Shown here: positions 46,976 to 59,884 of the stretch, piece after piece
Layout: every line of letters begins with the position of its first letter
How positions within the stretch are numbered: position 1 is the first letter of the stretch
Source: Syngnathus acus
Taxonomy: Eukaryota; Chordata; Actinopteri; Syngnathiformes; Syngnathidae
Length of the DNA stretch: 64,000 nucleotides
Reading direction: 5' to 3'
Assembly: GCF_901709675.1 (NCBI RefSeq)
Contig: NC_051090.1
Location: 2,601,342 to 2,665,341, forward strand
Position numbers and translations under genes: made by a program
The notes under the pieces: generated by a model
What the model saw: the letters and a program-made list of their open reading frames with translations, nothing else
What the model was told of the DNA's origin: nothing
Databases searched by the model: none

Positions 46976-49900
46976 GGTGCTCTTTCAAATCCTTCAAATT
47001 TTCCAGCTGGCTCGATGGACGGCAGAGTTGTCGTGACGGAGCACCAAATTCTCATCTGATCCCCGACCGGAGTCGCTGCCTTACTTTTGCTAGTGTCGAA
47101 GCGGTGACACTGGGCGGTTGCCATGGGAGACCACGTGACAATGCTGCCAACCAGGCTGGTTTCCACTTACACGCACGTACGCGCACACACAGACGCAGTC
47201 CCACTGGCATCAAAGTAGACACCCGAAGCACTGACCTACATTTACAACCTCAATTGTAATATATTTGTTCTGGAGACTTGTAGCAAATTATTCTATGTGT
47301 TTGCTATGTCACTGTCACCTGCCCAGGGCCTTCAGAATCAGAAGTGTTGGCCCTTGGAACTGTTCCTTTAACTTAAGAGCGAAAGTGATCGATTAGCAAA
47401 ACACGATTTGCACATCAGCATCCCTGGTGATTTTTTTTTTTCTTCAATTTTGTTTGCAAACTGCTACAGATTATGTAGATGGCATTATTTTACTAACATT
47501 CAATCACACCTCTTGTTGGTGATAATGATGTTCAATGGAAATGATCAGAATGAAATTGATGTCATTATTTTTATTGCCACATCTGCTACTAAATCTACAT
47601 CTATACTCTTACAGAAGTCAAAACACAGTAAATAATGCGTGACCAAGATTAAGATAAAAAAACTCACAGCAGTCCAGTTTGTGGTACACAGGTCCTATAC
47701 TATCCTCTAGAGGACATAAGGAAAATTACAATCTTGTTAGTGAATTATGAGTCCAACTTAATATTTAGATTAATACAATACTCCAACAGTTTCAATAAAA
47801 GTGAACTTTACAATTTTAATCTAGGACTATGATATTATATTGCAGTATATGGAATTGTGGCATTAATTTACTGCCTTTGACTAATAGATTTTTTATTTTT
47901 TAGGTATCAAACTTGAGCCGAGTGCGGCCATGTTTCATTCTTGAGATGCCAATGCCACTAGGACGACCGATGTGCCAAAATGACCATACAGTGGTACGTA
48001 CCTTCACTCACTAGTTTAATTGGTTCCAAGACTAAACTCATAAAAGGAAGACATTTTCATCTGTTTATTGCCACTCTCAGTTGAAAAGAAATCCAGCTTG
48101 TGTATTAAAAGCTTTGCCATTGGAATGTCTGCTTAGCTCAATGCTAACAATCAATATAGAACGTCATAGAGGGGCTAACGAATAGCATCGAGTCTTTGAA
48201 CACCATCCATCCATCCATCCATCCATCCTCAAGGCCTGTTTAAACTTCCGTCAGCAAGCAGTCGGGGGCTGTTGGAAATTGAGACCGATGCGCTTCCGGC
48301 CCGCTAAACACCGTAATCAAGTCAGCAAGCCTTAAAATAACAATTAGCCACCAAAAAGAAGAGGGATGATTATAAATTCCATTCAGGGAGGAAAAAAAAA
48401 AAGATTCTGGCTGTCGACGGGGGAAGGTCCCTGGGGGTCCTGCACTTTTGTTGATGGAAGGATGGGGGGTTGAGTTTTTGCAATCAGTGTTAAATAGAGC
48501 CGTTTTGTGGCTGTGTGATTGTCAAGTGGGCCATTACTTGTTGATAAGAGCACTTTTTTTCCCTCCGCATGTGGCCCTGATTGGTGCTGAGCATGCTGCT
48601 TCCCGCTCGCACCGTCCCGGCGCAATCAGGCCCCTCTTTCACTGCCATTTTCACCGCTGTGATTTCCACCCATGGTCCTCACCAACCCCTCGCCCAAAGC
48701 CCCCCCTCCTCCCTTTCAGATTCAACGAGTAGCCATTTACAGCAAGGAGAAAAGGTCACGCTCATCTGCGAGTGTCAATTGTAATCCAACCTGTCGACCT
48801 GATTTTAATAAAATAAACGAGATGAAGCAAGCGGAGTGGAAGGAAAGCTTCAGAGGTCAAATGCTCTTCACTTGGAAAAAGGCTTGCTGCATGCCAGCGC
48901 TGTCGCGATTTCTTGAAGTCATTTTTGTCTTGAAGCTTGAAGTCACAAACTGATGTTTTCCATCAGGGTTGTCTGCAGAATTCCTGCTTCCGTCCATCCC
49001 AGCAAGTTGTCCAGGTCCTGGTGATACATAACAGCCCCATGACCAACATCATCTGGTATGATGTTCTTTTTTTCGTTCAAACAAAACATTCAAGTGGAGA
49101 AATTGTGAAAAACGTCGGAGATGTTATGGAATTAGATCAGAAAATTCCACTGGCAAAGTGTGATGACCACAGACCCTCATGTGACCACAACAACAACTCC
49201 TCATCCATACATGTCATCTTATTTACACTTTCCTTCCTCCCTGTTCATAACGTAACACGCTGCATCATCCAGACGTGATGTCACAAGGCACTCGGAGGAG
49301 TTTTGTCCGCCTTGTTTTTGTCTGCTCCGTAGCCCGCAAAACGCTACACGCGGCCGATTGGGATCTGAGCAACATGCGGGCTCCTAACTACGTCTGCTCT
49401 TTTGATGATAAAACACTCGATTTTGTCACTTTTTGACCTCTGTTCTATCTGAGCAAGGTTTTAGTTGGGTGCACGGTTGAGAACGCGTTATCTGATTTAA
49501 AAAAAAAAAATAGCATTCATGGGCACCAGCTGGAACGCGACACATCTTCCAGGAGGCACGCTAGGACTGCTAAAGGCCTCCTGAGATGATGTGATAGGGA
49601 GCCTCGTGCCAATGCGGGTTGCGAGCTACCGAGACCTCCTGCAAGGCGATAAAGAGACAGGAAAAATAAAAAGTCACAGTACGTTATCTTTGTAGCAGTC
49701 GTCTTCAAAAGAGCAGAAGAAATTCTTCAAAATGAATATTGGAAATTGAAAAAATACTTTGCAGCCAAATCGTCATGGCTTTGAAACTGTTAATATCGGC
49801 ATGGATAAAACTTTTTTTAAATTGTGTTTTAAAAAATTATTTGATTAGAAAAGTCACATTCACCCAAACGAATAAAAAAGCTGACTAGCCAAACGTTTTT

Positions 49901-50365
49901 AGCGCGTTTCAGAATTTTAAAACATCTCACGAAAATTTCTCTCTACAAAAAATGTCACTGACACCATAAAACTCTCACACTAACATTATAAAAATATCAA
50001 ACACAACAAAAAACTCCAAACAACAAAATCTCTCATCCCCAAAAAAACCTGTAGACAAAAACAGTTCACTCTACTTCCCCTCCCAAAACCTAAACTGTAA
50101 TTCACACTCTCAAACGTCACCACAAAAACTCTCCAAAAGAACAACTTTTTCTTTTTGTCCTTTCCAGCCGCTCATACCTGCGTTTTTCTTCAACTTTTTT
50201 TTTTTGCACGCTTGCAAGAAACCACACAGGCAGGCAGGCAGGCAGGCAACTGGGTGGGCGGGCGTGGCTAAAGGTGACATATGAAATGTGAAATATGAAT
50301 TCTGATCCTCCCTAGGGAAGGCTCACTCTCTGGGAGGACGACAAGAAGAAGAAGAAGCCACAGAC
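46976..50365. other. erich3-lhx8 intergenic region
   Basis: No gene is seen in 3.4 kb. It has an (ATCC)n run at 48203-48228, a (GGCA)n run at 50228-50248, and poly-A/T tracts. A stretch near 48715-48830 with homeodomain-type TAATCC and CAATTG words and no obvious repeat origin may be a conserved lhx8 regulatory element; this cannot be tested from one genome. Confidence 0.4.
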
Positions 50366-53300
50366 ATGCGCTGGAAAAGTGAGACCAAAGTTCAATGCTG
50401 CATCCTGGCTGGAGGCTCCGGCGAGGAGGTGAGTCGGTTGGGATGAAAGTCCTCGGCCGGCCCGGGGTCAAGCGTTGGCGGGCGGGGTCGGGGGTCTGCC
50501 TGGTGGATCCGGCCTGGTTCAATATTGGGACTTTAATTGCTCTCTCCTGCAATCTGCGGGCACCCACTCCACCTAGCTTCCATCGTTGTTAAAACTCGAG
50601 CAGTTAATGGGACCACTTCATGTTTTTTTTTTTTTAACTTTGACTTGTTTTAATCGCCGCTATTAAATAAATCAACGCCCTTTTGATGTAATATCGGTAA
50701 AAGGGCGGGGTGGGGGGGGAGAAGTGTCGGCTCAAGTGTCGTCTGTTAGTCCAAGTAATGACTCTTTGTAAATGTGCAATTGGCGTCGTCATGGTGAGCA
50801 AGTGAGCGGCCAGCTGATGATATTTATGGCGAGAGCGCCGGTCATTGAACGCACCACGCGGGCAGCGAGGACACGCGCAGCGACGGAGGGCAGAGGAAAA
50901 TATGTGTGCATGTGAGGACTCCAAAGACAACACGGTAGGGATGGGGATTATTTTAATTTTATTTTTAAACAGGGCAAAAATATACTTTTTATTGTTGCTA
51001 TTATTTTATTTAATGGATGCTATTTTTGGATGTGGAATGTTCTTAACAACTTAATGCACGTACAACCGTGTATAGTCATGAAAAAAAAAATTAAACCGGT
51101 CATCAAAACGACATTCCTTATATCCATAGATATTTTGATTTATATCATTTTAAAAAGATAAAAGTGGGAGTCATTTTTTAATGAAATATTCACTTAAATA
51201 TTAAATATATATATATTATATAACATGTTTTTTCCCCAAATGTGTAAAGATGTAATTTGCTCAAAATATCTAAGCAGCAACTTTATTTTTTTCAACTAAC
51301 TAATTCTGCTCCTAATATGGGTTATTGGGTTTGCAATTTTAATGGTGTGTTTTTAATATTAATGCATACCTTTATGTACAAAATGCTTAAGCGGGAGAGA
51401 GTTGAGTTGATGTGCGAGTGAGGACTTCAAAATTCAGGACTTTAATATATAAAGTAGGTGAGATTTGATTGTATTCCTATTAATTATAATTATGGAATAT
51501 TAAGTCAATCTTACTAATCAATAACATAATAGTCAATGTTTTAAGGCACTTATATCATTTTGCTCTAATAATTACAATTTCTTTGGAGTTGAGCACAACT
51601 AACAATAATCAAATTTGCTGTTTATTTATTTTTTTAATCTTTAATCACTAAATAATATCAAATGAGATTCATTTAATATTTATTTTGAAATGTTGCCTTG
51701 TGTTTTTGTTGCACTTGCAGGTGGAGGTTGTGGCTGAAGACATGCGCTCCGGCCTGCAGGCCATGTCCGCTGAGCCACTTCTCACCGCCAGCGTGTGTGT
51801 GTGCGCCAGTTGCAATGAAGAAATTGTTGATAAATATTTATTGAAGGTATTTTCTCGCGTTACTTTGCTTTTTTTGTTGTTGCTTTGGAATGTGTGTGTG
51901 TGCGCCTTGATATATATCCAAGTTGTTTTTGTATGAGCATTTTCATGACAGCTTTAGGGTGATTGTGGTTTGCACGCCTTCATCCCTCACAGGACCGGAG
52001 AAGAAATAAACAGTGTGTTCCGTGTGTGTATGTGTGCGTGCGCACAGGTGAGCGACCTGTCCTGGCATGTGCGCTGCCTCTGCTGCAGCGTGTGCCAGGC
52101 CGCGCTGGGAGGCCACACCAGCTGCTACATTAAAGACAAGGAAGTCTTCTGCAAGATGGATTACTTCAGGTAGACCTTTGTCCGGCTTATTGCTTTCTTT
52201 TTTTTTTTAATATTAATAGTGCATGTGCGCCTCCCGTTTAACACAAGTTTGAAAGTGATTGGGTCATATTAAACACTTGCATGACAGGGTGTGTACACTT
52301 GTGCACATTATCTCTTGATTAATTTTATTTCCCCCGAAAAGATTCAAAACAAAGACACTAATTCACACTAATAGTCTGACATATTTTAAAATGATTTATT
52401 CTAGTATTTTTTTTTGACTGTAGAATAACAGTAATGAATAAATGATATGCATCTAAGCTACTGTTATCATTATTATTATTATCTTAAATAAAAATTTCCT
52501 CTTGTATAATTTCCCGGTGACCGTGTGAATCTCGACGTCCATTTGTTGCCTGTGTCGCAGAAGGTTCGGCACGTGGTGCGCGTGCTGCGGCCGCCACATC
52601 CACGCCACCGACTGGGTGCGGCGCGCCAAGGGCAACGTTTACCACCTGGCTTGCTTCGCCTGCTTCTCGTGCAAGCGGCAGCTGTCCACCGGAGAGGAGT
52701 TTGCCCTGGTGGAGGACAAGGTGCTCTGCAGGGTCCACTACGACTGCATGCTGGACAAGCTCAAAAGGGCCGCCGATAAAGGTCATTTGCAAATGAATAT
52801 AATTGTCAGTCCAGTAATATTTTCCCCAAATTCCAAATGGCCACCACACCCCTAACATATTATTATAACATGTCTGATGTTAAAAAAAAAATAGACTCAG
52901 CATATAAAATATCAAGTTTACATGCACGGCTCTTAAATATAGCATTTTATTTATTTATTTTTTTACCAATTTTGGTGCCTATTTTTAATATGAATAACCT
53001 TGTTATGATTACTGCAGGCAGCAGTGTCAATATGGAGGGTGCCATGCCCACCGAACAAGAAATTAGCCCGCCCAAACCATCCAAGAGAGCGAGGACCAGC
53101 TTTACTGCTGACCAGCTCCAGGTAAAAAAAAATAAAAATGTTCCCGCTTAGAGTTGCATGTGCGTGTGTAATACAGAATATTATATATATTATAATATTC
53201 TATATAAAATTATAAAAATACATCATTTATTTTCACAGACTATTTAAAGGCCTTTTTTTTGTATGAGTTTATTACAGATTGTGATGCATTATTATATTAT

Positions 53301-53759
53301 TTAACCCCATTTTTACAAATGCAGGTGATGCAGGCGCAGTTTGCCCAGGACAACAACCCGGATGCTCAGACGCTGCAGAAACTGGCCGAGCAGACGGGCC
53401 TCAGTCGAAGAGTCATACAGGTTCAAGCAAACATAATACAAACAAAAACAAGCATAATAATAATAAAACTTCCATTTATGAATATAAATAGGATCATTAC
53501 TGTGCATATAAAGACGAACTGGATTGTGCAGGTGTGGTTCCAGAACTGCCGAGCACGCCACAAGAAGCACGTGAGCCCCAACCACACGTCCGCTGCCCCC
53601 GTGACCTCTCTGCAACCCGCACGCCTGGCCCCGCCCACTCCCACCCCCGAGGAGCTACAGTACACCACCTTCGGGGGTCCGGAAGGTTCCATGCTGTCGG
53701 CGCTGCACTCCTTCATCGACAGTGAGCACCAGGCTTTTTATGAACTACTATACGAGTGA
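50366..53759 (+). CDS. lhx8: LHX8, LIM-homeodomain transcription factor
   Basis: Seven coding exons join in frame to 319 aa: 50366-50428, 51721-51846, 52048-52169, 52561-52781, 53018-53121, 53325-53420 and 53532-53759. LHX8 is a nuclear factor for basal forebrain cholinergic neurons, oocytes and jaw/tooth mesenchyme; it works with LDB1 and thus indirectly with SSBP proteins such as the one encoded here. LIM1 starts [15 protein letters not shown] and LIM2 [13 protein letters not shown]. The homeodomain ([20 protein letters not shown] to [16 protein letters not shown]) and the following VSPNH and [10 protein letters not shown] identify LHX8 rather than LHX6. Exon 1 (MRWKSE) resembles the mouse MYWKSD start. 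The last exon is read through a possible donor (GACA|GTGAGC at 53720) to a stop, giving a short C-terminus ending ELLYE. Confidence 0.94.
50902..50934 (+). CDS. lhx8: candidate alternative first coding exon of lhx8
   Basis: ATG plus ten codons ([11 protein letters not shown]) ends at ACACG|GTAGGG in phase 0, so it could splice to exon 2 (51721) instead of the exon at 50366. A GC-rich, CpG-containing stretch lies just upstream (50820-50890). Transcript evidence would be needed. Confidence 0.35.
52285..52375 (+). mobile_element. Tc1-like transposon terminal remnant in lhx8 intron 3
   Basis: CAGGGTGTGTACACTTGTGC followed by an ATTATCTCTTGATTAATTTT-type block and CCCCGAAAAGATTC resembles the end of another common fish Tc1-like family, from memory. 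No transposase is present. Confidence 0.4.
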
Positions 53760-54642
53760 CTGCTTTTCACCTCGGTCTGCATTTTTCCACTTCACAAATC
53801 ATGCGTGTCACGTCAGTGCCATGTGTCATGTGTGGCGATTCTCAAAGTGAGGCTCGTCATAGAATCACTAAATTAATTCAACAGTAGAGTGACAGTTTGT
53901 ATTTTCCAATTGAGGACACAAGGTGGCGACAAAGCACTGCTTTAATTTCCCGTATAATGTCTTGGTCTAATTCAATTGTATTTTAATATAAAAGTATTGC
54001 TTTGGCATCTTCCTGGTGCCAAGAAATTAGGTTGAAGAAATTTGAGGAGCTTTAGAAAGGATAAAAAACAAACAGTTGGTGAAAGATTAATTGCAAATGT
54101 GTTGTACTAAAAAGGTGGTGGTACTCGGTAGCTCACTTTGACAATCACCCGATTAAATAGGGCAGTGGCTGATTAGAGGTTAGCTGCCATTTTTCTACCA
54201 GACATCATTTTAGGTTTTATTGTCATCATGGGGCCATGCAAAAATGTATGACGCAATGATTGACCACATTTCTTGATAATGCTATGTTCGGAGCATATCA
54301 CATGTGAAATTGCAAACCGTGAAATATTATTCATGTAAGCTGCCTCAAAATGTATTGTGAAGCCTTCCCGCTCTGAACGCAGCCCTCGGAATGTGCTTAC
54401 CAATTGCAAATGGGATGCGTCTGCAAATGTAATTTATTGTGTGTATGTCGAGTGTCTTTTATGAAAATAAATGTCTAATTTCACAAACATCGAGCTGTTA
54501 TAAACCTGAATAATTATATATATTTATATATATATATATATATATAAGCAGTTTAAATAAGTCTAGGATAGCTAAATGGATAAAAAGCACCTTTGCCTGC
54601 ATCAAGTTCCATTTAAGAAGAAATAAGATGTGTGTTCGACAC
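53760..54642. other. tail-to-tail 3' region of lhx8 and cyp2 copy 1
   Basis: The lhx8 AATAAA is at 54466-54471. A minus-strand AATAAA for the P450 gene is at 54433-54438 (plus-strand TTTATT), so the two mRNAs probably overlap by some tens of bases at their 3' ends. A (TA)n run lies at 54515-54546. A CTCF-like motif lies at 53917-53930. Confidence 0.45.
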
Positions 54643-57285
54643 TCAGCGGGCTGTAGCAAAGACTTTGAAGGGGTGCGGCGAGCGCGTCACTCCAATGATT
54701 CCCTCGGAGCTTAGCTCGACTCCTTCAGGCACGGAGAACGTGAACTTCTGCAGCATAGCCACGAGGAACAAGAACAGCTCCATTTTGGCTAGGCCCTCAC
54801 CCAGACATGCACGTTTGCCTTACAAAAGACAGTCATTACCGTAACCATCCTCCACCATCTCAAGAATCCAGCCCGCCGTCTTTCTTACCTCCAGAGAAAG
54901 CTACGAATGCATTCCTCTTCACAAAATTGCCATCGGAATCCAGGAAGTGTTCAGGATTGAATGTATGTGGAGTTTCCCATTCGTTCTTGTCAAACAGCAC
55001 CGATGTCAAGATGGGCAACACGGTGGTGCCCTGTAAACCACAAGCATGATTCAATCCAAGATGGCCGACTTTCCAATCAGTTACATGTATAGGTTCTTGA
55101 GACTATTTTGTACAACCCACCTTGGGGATGACATAATCCCCCAGTTTCAGGTTTGTCGAGGCCACTCTGCCTCCGTTGAGAGGAATGATGTTGGCCATTC
55201 TCTGGATCTCATGGATGACCGCGTTAGTGTAGGGCATGTGGGCTCTGTCGGCCATCTTGGGGAGGCGGCTCGGCCCAATCACTTGCTCGATCTCCGCCTG
55301 GACTTTGTCTTGGAGAAAGGATGGAAAATTGTTGCACTTTAATATCCGGAGCATAATAACACCACTTCATGTTTCTTTCATGGCCTTGAGGAAAACCCAC
55401 CCTGGATTTCAGGGCTCTGGATAAGGAAGAGAAGTCCCCATTGCAGTGTCCTGAAGGAAGTTTCCGTTCCGGCGAGGAACAGATCCAGACAGCACAGAAT
55501 CAGATTTTCTTCTGTGAAACCTAGTTCACTGTTAGCTTTGTCCTGTCAGAAAAGACAAAGTCAGGGTCCGTTATGGAGCTCCTAGATGTCGTCGTCTTAC
55601 TTTGCTCTCCACCAGGAAGGCATCGATGTAATCTCGTGGGTTGCTGGGGTCAAACTCCAACTTGTGGATTTGTATCTGGGTGTTGATGAACTTTCCTGCG
55701 GCTTGGAAGTTGCTGAAGATTCTGTTGTGGGGCCCAGGCAATCGCTTCAGCACTGCCGGGAAGGCATTGTAGAGCTGCGGCAAGTTATGATTAGCATCTG
55801 AATTAGCATCTCAGTTAGCATCCGAAGTTTCAGTGCCAGATAATTCTCACTCAACAAGGTCCACAAGGAGGCCTTGAAGAGCTACACCAAGGAAACATCG
55901 GCTCGGACAACTGTGCTTTTTTTGTGTTGTCATGATTAGCACCTAAGCTAGCAGCTGAGTTCGTATCTGCGTTAGCATCCAGGATACAAGAATTCCTTTG
56001 CCGTTATAACGATGAACATTTGAGTTAGCATCCGAGTTCCCTCACCAGGGCCCACACGGAACCTTCCAGAAAGACCATCTCTGCCATGGTGGCGTGCAGC
56101 TGCTTTAGGTTTGGGTCGCTGTAGTCAAACCTGTTCCCAAAAGCCACCTGGGAGATGATGTTTTCCACTGCGCTGTTCAACTCGGAGGCGGGATCAAATA
56201 ATTCACCTGAGGTGGAAGGTGACGGCAATACAACAAAGTAAGATGACTTCAAATCGGACTTTCAACAAAAATTAGCGACTTCAAATCCCCAACTTGAAGA
56301 CCACTATCTGTAATATTTGATGTTGGGTCACCTTGGTGTTTTTCCAAGGCCTGGCATAGGTGTTGGCTCTCCTCGTTGATGGTCCTCTCCGTGATGCCGT
56401 TAGCCAGGCCGAAGGTGCGTAGGGTGCCCATGGCGAAGTGACGCTGCCTCCTCCATGTCTTGCCGTTGCTGCAGAAAAGCCCTCCTAAAGGTACAAGCGA
56501 AAAATGACTCTCATCTGTCACTGTGTAGGTATGTGTGTGTGTGTGTGTGTCCTACCTGTGTGTTGATTGTACAGTCTGGCAAACAGGGCCTGGTAGGGCC
56601 GGTCTACAAATTTGTCAGCCTGCGTCACGAGGACTTCCTTCACCATCTCCCATCCACACACAAACAGCGTCTTCTCTTGTCCCACACTGATGCAGAACAC
56701 GTTCCCGTAAGTGTCGGCCAACTGTGCACGCACACGACAATGGCGCCTTGTGGTCAGCTGAGGTGCATGGTTATTCCAAGACAATATTCCCCGTGTGTCA
56801 GCAATTTGTTAATGGAAGTATTTACTCGTTCCCCTCCCGGAGGGAATAGAAAAACACCATGGGAGAATATTCCAGTCTCGCATGATTAAGATGAAGTACA
56901 TAAAAAATATGAGTTCATGTTATATTGTGATGAGTCAGCTAGTTTTAGCTTGGATTATTCAAATAATACTTTGGCACACAAAATCAAAATCCGGGGTTAA
57001 TGATTCCTAACTTTCCTGATCTATGTACTAAAAAAAAAAAAAAAAATCAATGATAGTCAAGGCCTCCAAAAATCATAATGAGTCAATTCCTACCTGCGTC
57101 AGATACATGTGAGGCTGCTTGACAGGAATATTGAAAACGCTTCCGACGAGAGGCAGGGCGAGCGGCCCGGGTGGGAAATTTGCCGGCTCCTTTTTGCCAA
57201 AGGTGGCCCAAAGGAGGAAAAGTGCTAGACCTAAAAGGAGCACCCCCCAAGTATTCAGACCCAGGAACACGCTATACATCGACAT
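54643..57285 (-). CDS. cytochrome P450 family 2 (CYP2J/2N-like), copy 1
   Basis: Nine exons on the minus strand (57285-57094, 56721-56556, 56484-56332, 56206-56046, 55774-55601, 55542-55401, 55308-55121, 55030-54889, 54818-54643) give 497 aa, the classic CYP2 structure. It is an ER-bound haem monooxygenase. The N-terminal anchor (residues 8-28) leads to the proline hinge [12 protein letters not shown]. Also visible are WRRQRHF (C-helix), the I-helix AGTETS, EIQR of the K-helix ExxR, FNPEHF, and the haem loop [12 protein letters not shown] with its cysteine. All catalytic motifs are intact. Fish CYP2J-related genes (2N, 2P, 2V, 2AD) oxidise fatty acids and xenobiotics; the subfamily needs a tree. 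It is tandem with copy 2. Confidence 0.93.
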
Positions 57286-57766
57286 GATGTCCCGTTGGAC
57301 TGTTCCGCTAGTGTGGCTTTCCCGAGGTGGCGCCTCTAAATACCGCCCAGATGCCTAATTTAATCTAATTTAATTGAATCAACCCTACGGGCTGCGGGAG
57401 AGTCATCAAAACAAACACATTTTAACAAAACAGGGCAACGAAAGTTGCCCTTGAGGTATCTGGTGTTTGATAATATTGTTAAAAGTCAGCTTGAAATTTG
57501 TCTCTTGGGCTGAATTTCATTTGGAAAAACTTTGTGTGGCAATGAGGCGCACCCGGAGCTGGTTTGTTGACACAAGGAACAGGCCAAGCGAGAAAAGGTG
57601 GAAACCAAACCCAAAAACTAAATAAGTTAACTCCAGTTAAGTCACTGTAACTCGTTGAGAAATATTATTTTTAAAGGAATGTACAGTAAACAAAAGACAA
57701 AAACCTTACAAGAATTTTATTTGGTCAACTTGTTTAAAGTTGGAATCAAAATGGTGGTCTTGCTTC

Positions 57767-59884
57767 TCAACGAGGTATGGCCATGGTCCGGAACTGTTCG
57801 GGGGAATTGGTGAAACCCTGCACGCCCTCCAAGCTGGGCATCTCTCCGGGGACGGCGGCGAAGGTGAAGCGTTGCAGGAGGGCCGTGAATAAGAGGAAGA
57901 GTTCCATTCGCGCCAGATGCTCGCCCAAACATACTCGTTTACCTGAAAGGAAAAAACACTTAGGAATCAATTTGGACTGGCAAGTTTCTTCTCGTAGACG
58001 CAAACCTGCAGAAAATGGCAAAAAGGCGTCTCTTTTGCGAATGTGGCCCTCCGAATCCAGGAAGTGTTGAGGATTGAACGTGTTTGGGGTCTCCCACTCA
58101 TTCTCGTCGAAAAGCACCGACGTCATGTTGGTAACTATCACCGTGCCCTGGAAAGCGGTGGTGATGATGTCATCGTTTTATACTTCCATAACATTTTCCT
58201 CCGTCTGATAACTTACCTTTGGAATGATATATCCTCCCAGTGTGGCCTCCTTACTGGCCATCTTGGGGAATCCCAAAGGAACGATGTTCCCCATCCTCTG
58301 GGTCTCGTAGATGACGGCTTCGGCGTAGGGCATGTCGGGTCTATCGGATAACGCCGGCTGGCGAGATTGTCCGATCACGTTGTCGATTTCCGTCTGGACT
58401 TTCTCTGGGGAGCGCAACGCAAATCAGAATTTGGATTCTGCTCTGTTGAGTTTTGTTTGTCTCACTTTGGATGTCCGGATAGTGCATCATGTAAACCAGA
58501 GCCCAGCGCAAGGTGGTGCTGGAGGTCTCCGTGCCCGCCTCCAAGAGGTCCAAGGTGGTGACCACCAGGCTTTCAATGCTGAATCCAGCTTCAGGGTCTC
58601 CTTTCAACTAGAAAATGTTCTTGTTTAAATGTTGAGCCCCTTTTTAGTTTTTCAAAGTCTTGAAAAAGGAGCCCACCTTGTCTATCTCCGCAAGGTACAC
58701 ATCAATGAAGTCCCGAGGTAGATCCGGATTCCACTGCTCCTGGTGCTTCTGCACTTCACCCCGCAGGAAGCTCTCAATCTCCCTGTAGTTGGCGAGGACT
58801 TTCTGGTGCGGGCCCGGCAGGTATTTGAAGAGAAAGGGGAAGGCGTTGTAGAGCTGCGGTCGGAGCAAAAAGTCAGGTCGGTCGACGCGGCAAGGACTGA
58901 TTTTCGGACTTGGACCTGCGCGAAGGGAGAGCCGCTATTCAGAATGGCCTCGTTGTCCAACTCGATGAATCTGCGGAAGTTTACGTCGCTATACTCAAAG
59001 CGGTGTCCGAACGCCACCAAGGAGATGATGTTCCCCACCGCGTTGGTCATTCTGTATTGAGGGTTGAACGGCTTCCCTGAGAATTCAAAGCATCGGGGGA
59101 TGGCAAAAGGTTCTGACAAATCCTCATCTTAAGCACTTGCCTTGCTCTTCTTTGAAGGCCTCGCACAGAAAGCCACATTCCACTTTGATGTAGTTCTCCA
59201 GGCTTTGCTGGCCCTCTCCAAAGTAGCGCAGGTGGGTGTTAGCAAATCTCCTGTGCTTCTTCCACGAGTAACCATTGCTCAGCCCGATACCTGTAGCAAT
59301 GTCACCCATAAAAAGCCGAGCTTATTACAGCACACTTAACAGCCACTTATCCCAGCGCTGTTGAAATCGCATTTAAGAAGGAGCTCTCTCACCGAGACCC
59401 TTGAACATTTCGTCAAAGAGAGGGACGACGGGCCGGTCGGCAAAGCTGTCCAGTTGGTTGATAAGCGCCTCTTTGACCATGCGGTAGGTGGAGATAAACA
59501 CAATCCTCTCGCTGCCTTGCCTCAAGCTGCACACGGGGCCGTACTCCTTGGTGAACTAAACAAAATACGACCTGTGAGAAACGGTACAATTTGACATGGT
59601 GCTACTGATCAAATGCAATTTTTGCCGAATCTTAAAAACTGCAGACTCGGGTCCACCTCCACCTATTCATGTGCAGTGTCACTTTTGATTCTCAATCTTA
59701 CGTTTTCCACGGATTTGTAGTCCATTCCAGTGAAAACATTCCCGAGAAAAGGCAGGGCCAAAGGTCCCGGTGGGAAAGTGCTTGGCCGCCAGTTTCGCAG
59801 CACGTCCGTCAACATCAGCGCCACCAAACCCAACAGCAGCCAGCCGCTCGGGTCCAGACACTCGAAAAGAGCTTGAAAAATCAT
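57767..59884 (-). CDS. cytochrome P450 family 2 (CYP2J/2N-like), copy 2
   Basis: Nine exons on the minus strand (59884-59702, 59555-59393, 59290-59141, 59076-58916, 58853-58677, 58607-58466, 58404-58217, 58147-58006, 57942-57767) give 493 aa. Four of the last five exons (6 to 9) have exactly the same lengths as in copy 1, so the pair is a tandem duplication, though the proteins are clearly diverged. Motifs: membrane anchor (residues 12-30), [21 protein letters not shown]-helix AGTETS, ETQR (ExxR), FNPQHF and the haem loop FSAGKRVCLGEH. Intron 3 starts with GC (GAGCAAG|GCAAGT). The start MIFQALFEC is chosen because it begins the anchor; an upstream in-frame ATG also exists. The MIFQALFEC start and [16 protein letters not shown] resemble fish CYP2N/2P. 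The gene is head-to-head with the cytokine receptor. Confidence 0.92.
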
